Of a DNA stretch of 7,641 nt, positions 1 to 6,409 are shown in pieces; positions within the stretch are counted from its first letter, which is position 1; every line of letters starts with the position of its first letter. Source of the stretch: Phycisphaerae bacterium (GTDB lineage: Bacteria; Planctomycetota; Phycisphaerae; UBA1845; UTPLA1). The notes beneath the pieces are model-generated. The model had not been told where the DNA came from. It saw nothing but the letters and a program-made list of their open reading frames with translations, and ran no database searches. Made by a program: the position numbers and the translations under genes. The stretch lies in NCBI GenBank assembly GCA_016935885.1, contig JAFGQA010000184.1, positions 1 through 7,641 of the forward strand. Direction: 5' to 3'.

Positions 1-220
1 GTGCGCTCGGCCAACAGCAATGGGCCACTACCCTCCGGAGGACCGCCCCGCGTGGCTCGACTCAGGAAGTATGAATAATCCGGGCTATAGACCTTGAGGC
101 CTTTCCTTGAGTTCAGCCGGAGCCCGCGTTAACCTCGCCTCGTCGCGGGCCTGTGCAAGGGCTCGCTCGGCGCCCGAGGCGGATCAGCAGACCGCCCGTC
201 GATATGTGAGGGTGAGGCCC
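1..220. other. Upstream non-coding region; possible tail of a preceding gene
   Basis: No recognisable gene lies here. All three + strand frames are open from the left edge and stop early (TGA at 72-74, TAA at 76-78, TGA at 92-94), so one could be the last codons of an upstream gene, but none of the three peptides is recognisable. The rest should hold the leader and promoter of the sugar operon. The best promoter-like element is TATAGA at 86-91, without a convincing -35 partner, so I do not call a promoter. A 10-bp perfect palindrome (CCTCCGGAGG, 32-41) and a GTTAAC palindrome (128-133) are the only operator-like symmetries; both are short enough to be chance. Confidence 0.5.
206..217 (+). promoter_or_regulatory. 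Ribosome binding site of the isomerase gene
   Basis: The purine-rich stretch GTGAGGGTGAGG precedes the ATG at 221. Its GAGGG core (208-212) sits 8 nt before the start and a second GAGG (214-217) sits 3 nt before it. This decides the start: the frame is open further upstream to a TTG at 107, but that codon has no comparable purine tract, and the extra 38 residues are Arg/Ala-rich and look like translated non-coding DNA. Confidence 0.6.
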
Positions 221-1738
221 ATGCCGACGAAGACCGCGATCTTCTGGCCTGGCGACTATCGCACCAAGCCCAATGAACAAGCCCTGCCGCACGTGACCGC
301 GGCCACCGAACAGCTCGAGCGGGCGCTCGCGAAACTGGGCCGCCCAACCTACCGCGTGCCGGGATTTCTGACTCGGCCGCACGAGGCGATCGAGAAGCTC
401 GGCCCCATCGACGACCCGATGGTCGGCGTCTGCGTGCACTGGTTCTACGGGCCGCACACGACCGATGGCGTTGTTGGCAAGGACAACCCGCTGCTGCTGG
501 CCAGCAACTTCTCCGGAACCTGGCCGGGCCTCGTCGGACTGCTCAACACCGGCGCCTGTCTCGAAAGCGTCGGTCGCCGCTTCTCGCGGGCATGGACCAG
601 TGCCGACGATTGGACGGCGGACGACGTGTTCATGTCGCGTCTCGAGGAGTGGTGCACGACCGGCCGCATCGCCTATCCGGAGGATGAGATTCGATACCAA
701 GTGCCGGTCGCACCGCAGGCGTCGGCGATCGCCCAGAAGGTCTATCAACAGATCCGCCAACGACGCATCCTGGGATTGATGCTCGGCGATACCTCGATGG
801 GCATGATCAACGGCTACTTCGGCCCGCGGCTGCTCAGCCCGGTCGGATTCACCGAGCACAAGGTCGATCAGGCGTGGATCATCGACCGCGGGCGCGGAAT
901 TCACGGCGGGCGCATCGATGCCGCCTTGGCGTTCGTCAAGGAAAAGGGCGTTGTTTTCCACTACGGCGAAGAGGGCGCGGAGGACTTCGACGAAAACGCC
1001 ACCCGCGAGCAGCTCCGCGACTACCTTGCGGTGCTCGACCTTGTGGCCGAGTTCAAGGCGGATTGCCTGGGCTGGCAGTATCAGCTCGGTCTGCTCCCGC
1101 TACGGCCGCCGTCCGACTTCTCGGAAGGTCTGCTGAACTCGACCTGCCGGCCCGAGTCGAACGGCGACACCATCGTGTGCTCAACCGAGGCCGACCAGGG
1201 CAACATGGTCCCCATGGAACTGCTCAAGCGCCTGCTCAAAGCCAAGGGGCTCCACCAGGCCGTCATGTTCCATGACGTGCGTTGGGGAGGCGAGCACGCG
1301 GGCCGCTTCGTCTGGGTGCTGCTGAATAGCGGTTCGTGCGGGGCTTACGCCTTCAACCACAACCCGGACACCCTCCAGGGCGTACACTCCTACCGCCAGC
1401 CGGCGGGATACTTTCCCATCCCTGGCGGGACGTTCACCGGCGAGAGCCTGCCGGGTGACGTGACCTGGGCACGCGCCTACATCAAGGGTGGCTGCCTGTG
1501 GATGGACGTCGGACGAGGCGAGGTGCTCAAGCTCCCGCCGGAGAAGCGCGACGCGTGGTGGCAGGGCACGACGAGCGAATGGCCTTTCATGGCAACCGAC
1601 CTGGGCGTGCGGCAGGATACCCTCATGGCGCACTACTTGAGCAACCACGTCGCCGTGGCCTATGGAGACGTCTTCGACGAGATGGTCGCGTTGAGCCAGG
1701 CGCTGGGCTTCAAGGTGCGAATCCTCGCGGGGAAGTAA
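221..1738 (+). CDS. L-fucose/D-arabinose isomerase-like protein (FucI-class ketol isomerase)
   Basis: The 505-residue cytoplasmic protein is predicted to interconvert an aldose and its 2-ketose using a divalent metal, as in the L-fucose/L-arabinose isomerase superfamily. The key evidence is the pattern STEADQGN (residues 321-328) followed by FHDVRW, which aligns with the ENDSLNG...FADVRTYW metal site of E. coli FucI. By this alignment E323 and D352 are two metal ligands, and H476 (in LSNHVAVAYG) is the probable third. The protein is shorter than classical FucI (about 590 aa), and the Glu-Asp spacing is 29 residues against 24 in E. coli, so it is a divergent branch. No signal peptide or membrane segment is visible. 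It ends 3 nt before a pentulose kinase, so its product is probably that kinase's substrate. D-arabinose to D-ribulose is favoured; L-fucose or L-arabinose remain possible. Class is fairly sure, substrate is not. Confidence 0.85.
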   Translation: MPTKTAIFWPGDYRTKPNEQALPHVTAATEQLERALAKLGRPTYRVPGFLTRPHEAIEKLGPIDDPMVGVCVHWFYGPHTTDGVVGKDNPLLLASNFSGTWPGLVGLLNTGACLESVGRRFSRAWTSADDWTADDVFMSRLEEWCTTGRIAYPEDEIRYQVPVAPQASAIAQKVYQQIRQRRILGLMLGDTSMGMINGYFGPRLLSPVGFTEHKVDQAWIIDRGRGIHGGRIDAALAFVKEKGVVFHYGEEGAEDFDENATREQLRDYLAVLDLVAEFKADCLGWQYQLGLLPLRPPSDFSEGLLNSTCRPESNGDTIVCSTEADQGNMVPMELLKRLLKAKGLHQAVMFHDVRWGGEHAGRFVWVLLNSGSCGAYAFNHNPDTLQGVHSYRQPAGYFPIPGGTFTGESLPGDVTWARAYIKGGCLWMDVGRGEVLKLPPEKRDAWWQGTTSEWPFMATDLGVRQDTLMAHYLSNHVAVAYGDVFDEMVALSQALGFKVRILAGK

Positions 1739-1741
1739 ACC

Positions 1742-3418
1742 ATGGCGGATCCTTCGAGAGACCGCGTCTACCTCGGCATTGACGTGGGCACAGGCAGCGC
1801 CCGTGCCGGGGTCTTTGATGCCGCGGGCAGGATGTTGGCCGTCGGCACACGCGAAATCGAAATCTGGCGGCCACAGGCGGACTTTGTCGAGCAATCCTCG
1901 GACGACATTTGGCAGTCCGTGTGTGGCGCGGTCGCGCAGGTGCTGCGCGACGCGGCGGTCGAGCCGGCACGTATTCGTGGCGTCGGCTTCGACGCGACGT
2001 GCTCGCTGGTCGTACTGGGCGCGGATGGTCAACCGGTCACGGTAAGTCCCAGTGGCCGTGACGAGCAGAACGTCATCGTGTGGATGGACCATCGGGCACT
2101 GGAACAAGCGCAGCGGGTCAACGCCACTGGGCACGAAGTGCTCAAGTATGTGGGCGGCAGGATCTCGCCCGAGATGGAAACGCCCAAGCTCTTGTGGCTG
2201 AAGGAGAACCTGCCGCAGACGTGGCAGCGGGCCGCGCGGTTCCTGGATCTGCCGGATTTCCTGGTCTATCGCGCCACGGGGGAGGACGTGCGTTCCCTCT
2301 GTTCGACGGTCTGCAAGTGGACGTACCTGGGTCATCGCGGCGAGACGGCGGGCGGCTGGGAGCCGACGTACTTCCGCCAGGTCGGCCTCGGCGATCTGGT
2401 CGACGAGCGGTACCGACGTATCGGCACACGCGTGCGGCCGGTGGGCGAGGCGGTTGGCCACGGTCTGGCACCGAAGGCAGCCAGGGAATTGGGGCTGGAG
2501 CCGGGTACCGCAGTGGGGGTCTCGATCATCGACGCACACGCAGGTGGGCTGGGAATGCTGGCGGCACCGCTGGACGGCAGGCCGCCAAGTGCCGAGGCAT
2601 TGGAAACACGCCTCGCACTCATCGGTGGCACGTCGAGCTGCCACATGGCCGTCTCCCAGGCAGCGCGGTTCATCCCCGGCGTCTGGGGGCCATACTTCTC
2701 GGCGATGGTGCCGGACATGTGGCTGACCGAAGGGGGACAGTCGGCGACCGGTGCGCTCATCGACCATGTTATCTTCACGCACGCCCGTGCGGCGGCGTTG
2801 CAGGACACAGCCGGCGCACAGGGACGCACGGTTTACGGACTGTTGAATGGACGCCTCGAGCATCTGGGCAAGGCGGCCAGATTCCCTGCTGAGTTGACGC
2901 GCGAGTTGCACGTACTGCCCTATTTCCACGGCAACCGCTCGCCACGCGCCGATGCCACGCTGCGCGGCGTGATCTCCGGACTCACGCTGGGAGAGACCGT
3001 GGATGACCTAGCGATGCTCTATCTGGCGACCGTTCAGGCTGTCGCGCACGGCACGCGGCACATCATCGACACGCTAAACGAAAACGGCTACCGAATCGCG
3101 ACGATCTTCGCCTGTGGCGGCGGGACGAAGAATCCCGTGTTCCTGCGAGAGCACGCCGACATCACCGGGTGTCGCATCGTCTTGCCACGCGAGCCCGAAG
3201 CGGTTCTGCTTGGCGCGGCCATCCTCGGCGCGGTGGCCGCCGGCGACTTCGGTTCCGTGCTGGATGCGATGAAATCGCTCAATCACGCCGGTGAGGTGTT
3301 GGAGCCGGCGGGCGGCGCGGTGGCGGAGTATCATGGCGCCAAACACACAGTCTTCCTGCGGATGTATGACGCTTTTATGGCGCAACGGGAGATCATGGCG
3401 CGGGTGCGGCCCGCCTGA
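1742..3418 (+). CDS. FGGY-family pentulose kinase, probable D-ribulokinase
   Basis: The 558-residue protein is predicted to phosphorylate a ketopentose with ATP in the cytoplasm. The N-terminal lobe opens with the actin-like phosphate loop [11 protein letters not shown] (11-21). It is followed by TCSLV (86-90), a motif I recall as reported for D-ribulokinases, and WMDHRA (114-119), the usual sugar-contacting segment. The C-terminal lobe begins around 260 with [11 protein letters not shown], where D264 is the expected catalytic base, then [10 protein letters not shown] (294-303) and the nucleotide-binding [10 protein letters not shown] (457-466). Length and layout fit the FGGY-type pentulose kinases that include human FGGY, rather than glycerol or xylulose kinases. 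The ATG at 1742 has GGGGA 8 nt upstream, inside the end of the isomerase gene, so translation is probably coupled. With D-ribulose as substrate the product enters the pentose phosphate pathway directly. Ribitol or L-ribulose are alternatives. Confidence 0.9.
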   Translation: MADPSRDRVYLGIDVGTGSARAGVFDAAGRMLAVGTREIEIWRPQADFVEQSSDDIWQSVCGAVAQVLRDAAVEPARIRGVGFDATCSLVVLGADGQPVTVSPSGRDEQNVIVWMDHRALEQAQRVNATGHEVLKYVGGRISPEMETPKLLWLKENLPQTWQRAARFLDLPDFLVYRATGEDVRSLCSTVCKWTYLGHRGETAGGWEPTYFRQVGLGDLVDERYRRIGTRVRPVGEAVGHGLAPKAARELGLEPGTAVGVSIIDAHAGGLGMLAAPLDGRPPSAEALETRLALIGGTSSCHMAVSQAARFIPGVWGPYFSAMVPDMWLTEGGQSATGALIDHVIFTHARAAALQDTAGAQGRTVYGLLNGRLEHLGKAARFPAELTRELHVLPYFHGNRSPRADATLRGVISGLTLGETVDDLAMLYLATVQAVAHGTRHIIDTLNENGYRIATIFACGGGTKNPVFLREHADITGCRIVLPREPEAVLLGAAILGAVAAGDFGSVLDAMKSLNHAGEVLEPAGGAVAEYHGAKHTVFLRMYDAFMAQREIMARVRPA

Positions 3419-3499
3419 TCGCGGTTGCCCGCGCCAACCGGAGGTCCTTGGTATCCGAACGATCGCTTTCCAGCCCTGTTCACGCTGAGTTCCGCAATC

Positions 3500-5056
3500 A
3501 TGTCCACCGATGTCCGCCGCAATGAACCGCCGCCGCTTCTGCGAATGACGGGAGTGGTAAAGTCTTTCGATGGGCAGCGGGTCCTGCACGATGTGGACTT
3601 CGACTTGCGGCGCGGTGAGGTGCACATCCTGGCGGGCGAAAACGGGGCCGGGAAGAGCACGCTGATCAAGATCCTGGGCGGCGTGCACCGGCCCGATCGC
3701 GGGGAGATCATGGTCAAAGGCCGAGCGTTGCGGTTTCGGTCTCCGCGCGATGCGGCGGCCCACGGCGTGGCCATCATCCATCAGGAGTTGTCGCTGGTAC
3801 CGTCGTTATCCGTGGCGGACAACATCTTCCTCGGTCGCGAGCAGTCGACGTGGGGCTGGATGCGGTTCAGCCGGCAGCACGCGGAGTGCGCCGCCGTTCT
3901 CGATCGCCTGGGTTTGCAGATCGATTCTCGCCGGCTAGCCGGGGCATTGCCCATTTCGTTGCAGCAGATGATCGAGATCGCCAAGGCGATGGCCAGGCAA
4001 GCCGAGATCGTTGTGATGGACGAGCCGACCAGCGCGCTCAACGAGCCCGAGGTTCAGCGCTTGTTCGAGTGCATCGCGGAACTCAAGTCACAAGGGCGTG
4101 GAGTGGTGTACATCACCCACAAGCTGGAGGAAGTGTATCGCATCGCTGACCGCATCACCGTGCTGCGCGACGGCTACCGCGTAGCGGGCGCGCCGGTGGC
4201 AGACATGCCGGCCAACACGCTGATTCGGCACATGGTCGGCAGGGAGCTGCGCCAACAGGGGGAGGTGTCAACCTCGCCGCCCTTGGCCGACGCGCCCGTG
4301 ATGCTCAAGCTGAAGGATGTCACGGTGCGCGCCGCCGAAGGCAGCCGCCGGCCGCGCGTGGACCGGTTGTCGTTGTCCGTACGCGCGGGGGAGATCATGG
4401 GGCTGGCGGGGCTTCACGGTTCGGGCAACAGTGACCTGCTCATGGGGCTGTTCGGGGCATACGGGCGACGCACCACGGGGACGGTTCTTCTGGACGGCCG
4501 GCCCTATCGGCCGACTTCGCCGCGGCGGGCGATCGATCGCGGCCTGGCGCTGGTCACGAACGATCGCCAGCGGACGGGGCTGGTGCTCAGCATGAGCGTG
4601 GCGGCGAACGCGACGCTGGCCGCGTTGCCACGCGTGTCGCCCTGGGGGTGGATGCTGGCCGCGCGCGAATTCCGGCTGGCCGACGAGACGACCCGGTCGC
4701 TGCGCCTGCGGGCGGCATCTTTGCGGCAGAGTGTCGCGACGCTCTCCGGCGGGAACCAGCAGAAGGTCGTGCTGGCCAAGTGGATCAGCACGCGGCCGCG
4801 CGTGATCCTGTTGGACGAACCGACGCGCGGCGTGGACATCGGCGCGAAACAGGAGATCTACCAGCTCATGCACGCCTGGCGTGGCGCGGGGCACGCGCTC
4901 ATTCTGATTACGTCGGAGATGTCCGAGTTACTGATGATGAGTGATCGAATCCTCGTGATGCATCGGGGGCGTGCGAAAGCCCTGCTGAGCCGCGGCGAGG
5001 CCACGCAGGAGCGCATCCTGCGCGCCGCGATGGGAGGAACAGACCTTGGCGCCTGA
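3500..5056 (+). CDS. Sugar ABC transporter ATP-binding protein, tandem-NBD (RbsA/XylG/MglA type)
   Basis: The 518-residue protein has two fused ATPase domains and powers a monosaccharide importer at the inner face of the membrane. Domain 1 has Walker A GENGAGKST (46-54), Q-loop Gln95 (IIHQE), Walker B IVVMDEP (170-176) and switch His207. Its signature, LPISLQQ (150-156), is degenerate. Domain 2 lacks the Walker A lysine (GLHGSGNSDL, 304-313) but keeps LSGGNQQ (415-421) and VILLDEP (435-441). This asymmetry is usual for the RbsA family. The ATG at 3500 has only a weak GAG at 3487-3489 upstream. It is chosen because it gives the family's usual N-terminus and length; an upstream TTG (3425) would add 25 unlikely residues. 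The gene starts 81 nt after the kinase and its end overlaps the permease gene. Family is sure; the sugar cannot be read from this subunit. Confidence 0.93.
   Translation: MSTDVRRNEPPPLLRMTGVVKSFDGQRVLHDVDFDLRRGEVHILAGENGAGKSTLIKILGGVHRPDRGEIMVKGRALRFRSPRDAAAHGVAIIHQELSLVPSLSVADNIFLGREQSTWGWMRFSRQHAECAAVLDRLGLQIDSRRLAGALPISLQQMIEIAKAMARQAEIVVMDEPTSALNEPEVQRLFECIAELKSQGRGVVYITHKLEEVYRIADRITVLRDGYRVAGAPVADMPANTLIRHMVGRELRQQGEVSTSPPLADAPVMLKLKDVTVRAAEGSRRPRVDRLSLSVRAGEIMGLAGLHGSGNSDLLMGLFGAYGRRTTGTVLLDGRPYRPTSPRRAIDRGLALVTNDRQRTGLVLSMSVAANATLAALPRVSPWGWMLAAREFRLADETTRSLRLRAASLRQSVATLSGGNQQKVVLAKWISTRPRVILLDEPTRGVDIGAKQEIYQLMHAWRGAGHALILITSEMSELLMMSDRILVMHRGRAKALLSRGEATQERILRAAMGGTDLGA
5032..5038 (+). 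promoter_or_regulatory. Shine-Dalgarno that fixes the TTG start of the permease
   Basis: GGGAGGA lies inside the last codons of the ATPase gene and ends 7 nt before TTG at 5046, an ideal spacing. The next residues have no better ATG or GTG start before the first membrane segment, so this site decides the start. It implies initiation within the overlap of the two genes, hence coupled synthesis of ATPase and permease. Confidence 0.75.
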
Positions 5057-6080
5057 AGACAAGCCGTCGTTGGCAACCCCCGGGCCCGAGCGGCGAACGT
5101 CCGTCCTGACCACGATCGTGCGACACCCAGCGACGACCGCCGTCCTGGCATTGCTGTTCGTATTCGCACTGGGGCTGGTTTTCCACGCCGATGGCGCCTT
5201 CCACAAGTGGTCGACGCACCGCGACGCGTTGCGGCAGGCATCCGTGTTCGGCATCCTCGCTTGTGGCATGACGGTTGTGATCATCACGGCCGGAATCGAC
5301 CTGTCGGTGGGCAGTGTGCTGGGCCTGGTCGCGGTGACGTTCTCCTTGCTCAGCATTCACTGGGCCTGGTCGCCGTGGATCGTCATCCCGGTGTGTCTCG
5401 CGGTGGGCTTGGCGTGCGGCGCTCTGTCCGGGGGGCTCGTCGCGCGGTTTGGCGTGCAGCCGTTCATCGTCACGCTGGCCATGATGGTCTTCGCACGCGG
5501 CCTGGCGAAGACCGTGTCAGGCGGCATGAAAGTCTCCACGGCGGTGCAACTGGCAGACGGCAGCTACGAGTTCGTGGGGGTGCCGTCGATCTTCGCGGCG
5601 ATTGACTCGCGCCTGCTGCATGGAAACGTCTCCGTCGTCAGCCTGATCTTCCTCGCCTGTGTGCTCGTCACTTGGATTGGCCTCTCACGCCTTCGCTGGG
5701 GCCGCTACGTGTATGCCGTGGGCGGCAATGAAGAGGCGGCGCGTTTGTCCGGCGTGCCCGTGGTCGGCGTCAAGGTTGGCGTGTATGCGCTGGCCGGCCT
5801 GTTCTCGGCCGTTGCGGGCATCTGCCAAGCGGCCCAGGAGCAGCAGGGCGACCCCGAAGCCGGCCTGACATATGAGCTCAGCGCCATCGCCATTGTCGTG
5901 ATTGGCGGCACCAACCTCATGGGCGGCCGCGGCGGCATCATGCTGACGCTCTTGGGCACGTTGATCATTGGCTACCTGGAGAAGATTCTCAGCATCAACG
6001 CCGTACCCGAGGCCAATCGCCTGATGCTCACCGGGGCGATCATCATCGCGGCCGTCCTCGTGCAGCGATGGAAACCGTAA
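5046..6080 (+). CDS. Sugar ABC transporter permease (RbsC-type, BPD_transp_2 family)
   Basis: The 344-residue inner-membrane protein forms the sugar channel, presumably as a homodimer with the adjacent ATPase. A hydrophilic N-terminus of about 28 residues precedes the first membrane segment (about 31-48). The family hallmarks follow: ACGMTVVIITAGIDLSVGS (72-90), then GALSGGLVARFGVQPFIVTL (125-144), the cytoplasmic coupling region YAVGGNEEAARLSGV (223-237) that contacts the ATPase, and the C-terminal VVIGGTNLMGGRGG (284-297). Hydrophobic stretches at about 66-103, 111-130, 138-152, 195-213, 242-262, 278-293, 298-312 and 327-340 agree with an 8-10 helix permease. It starts with TTG and overlaps the ATPase gene by 11 nt. 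Length is slightly above E. coli RbsC (321 aa), mostly from the N-terminal extension. Family is sure; specificity probably resides in the binding protein. Confidence 0.93.
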   Translation: MAPEDKPSLATPGPERRTSVLTTIVRHPATTAVLALLFVFALGLVFHADGAFHKWSTHRDALRQASVFGILACGMTVVIITAGIDLSVGSVLGLVAVTFSLLSIHWAWSPWIVIPVCLAVGLACGALSGGLVARFGVQPFIVTLAMMVFARGLAKTVSGGMKVSTAVQLADGSYEFVGVPSIFAAIDSRLLHGNVSVVSLIFLACVLVTWIGLSRLRWGRYVYAVGGNEEAARLSGVPVVGVKVGVYALAGLFSAVAGICQAAQEQQGDPEAGLTYELSAIAIVVIGGTNLMGGRGGIMLTLLGTLIIGYLEKILSINAVPEANRLMLTGAIIIAAVLVQRWKP

Positions 6081-6135
6081 ACGGATCAGCCGGCGGGCCG
6101 TTGATGGCGCGCGGGTGCCACTGGCGCGCGGGTGT

Positions 6136-6158
6136 CACTGGCAGCTTGCCTGCCAGTG
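6136..6158. repeat. Hairpin 1: perfect 9-bp inverted repeat
   Basis: Arms CACTGGCAG (6136-6144) and CTGCCAGTG (6150-6158) are exact reverse complements around the 5-nt loop CTTGC. No T-tract follows, so it does not look like a simple intrinsic terminator. The symmetry would form on either strand or in RNA. Confidence 0.9.
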
Positions 6159-6199
6159 TGCATACCCCATGCGCGCGGGTGCCACTGGCGCGCGGGTGC

Positions 6200-6222
6200 C
6201 ACTGGCAGCTTGCCTGCCAGTG
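6200..6222. repeat. Hairpin 2: identical 9-bp inverted repeat
   Basis: This is the second copy of the same hairpin, with arms at 6200-6208 and 6214-6222 and the same CTTGC loop. It lies exactly 64 nt after the first. Because the sequences are identical, the left arm of one copy could also pair with the right arm of the other, giving alternative RNA folds. Confidence 0.9.
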
Positions 6223-6397
6223 TGCATACCCCATGCGCCCACGAGAGTGGCCGCACGGACGGACAAGCCGCCCATGGCGCCCAGAATCGAATGCCGCCGG
6301 AAGTGTCACGGACCCGCAGGCCGTCATTGGCGCCGGCCGACCTTGCGGCAGCGCGGTCGCCGCGGTAGGCTCCACTTTCCAAGTCGGGAATCACCAC

Positions 6398-6402
6398 GGA
6401 GG
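6398..6402 (+). promoter_or_regulatory. Shine-Dalgarno of the binding-protein gene, followed by a start-stop pair
   Basis: GGAGG ends 7 nt before the ATG at 6410, an ideal spacing that fixes this start. Between them an ATG at 6404 is followed at once by TGA (6407-6409), which directly abuts the real start codon. The first ATG is only 1 nt from the Shine-Dalgarno, so it is probably not used much. Confidence 0.8.
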
Positions 6403-6409
6403 CATGTGA

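Larger units (their letters stand above)
6107..6234. repeat. Two tandem 64-bp repeats, each with two 17-bp subrepeats and a palindrome
   Basis: Unit 1 is 6107-6170 and unit 2 is 6171-6234. They differ at one base only (T at 6135, C at 6199). Each unit is two 17-mers (GCGCGCGGGTGCCACTG; 6107-6123 and 6124-6140, then 6171-6187 and 6188-6204) followed by a 30-nt tail that completes a hairpin and ends in CATACCCCAT. A few bases of a third unit (GCGC, 6235-6238) follow. The array begins 26 nt after the permease stop. It resembles intergenic REP-like palindromes, and I recall similar hairpin sequences scattered in planctomycete genomes. A role in mRNA 3'-end protection or in separating expression of the flanking genes is inference. 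Confidence 0.93.
6081..6409. other. Repeat-containing spacer between permease and binding-protein genes
   Basis: This 329-nt gap has no convincing gene. Its first half is occupied by two tandem 64-bp repeats with hairpins (6107-6234). The second half (about 6241-6397) is GC-rich unique sequence in which I see no strong promoter, terminator or RNA. The best promoter-like pair, TTGCGG (6343-6348) and TAGGCT (6366-6371) 17 nt apart, matches only half of each consensus. Open frames on both strands cross the repeats but encode the repeat itself and should not be annotated as proteins. Confidence 0.75.

Noticed and set aside
32..41. CCTCCGGAGG palindrome as a regulator operator
   Set aside because: It is a short GC palindrome, far from the operon start, with no second copy in the window.
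107..220. TTG-started N-terminal extension of the isomerase
   Set aside because: There is no Shine-Dalgarno at 107, the 38 residues are low in complexity, and the ATG at 221 has a good ribosome binding site.
1181..2929. A 582-codon open frame on the - strand opposite the isomerase and kinase genes
   Set aside because: It is antisense to two genes with clear family motifs, its translation is rich in Arg, His and Pro with no recognisable domain, and long antisense frames are expected in GC-rich coding DNA.
3425..3499. TTG-started N-terminal extension of the ATPase
   Set aside because: There is no ribosome binding site before 3425, and the family N-terminus and usual length fit the ATG at 3500.
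6107..6240. CRISPR array
   Set aside because: There are only two units, directly abutting, with no unique spacers.
6343..6371. Promoter TTGCGG-17-TAGGCT before the binding-protein gene
   Set aside because: Only three of six bases match in each box, which is expected by chance in sequence of this length.
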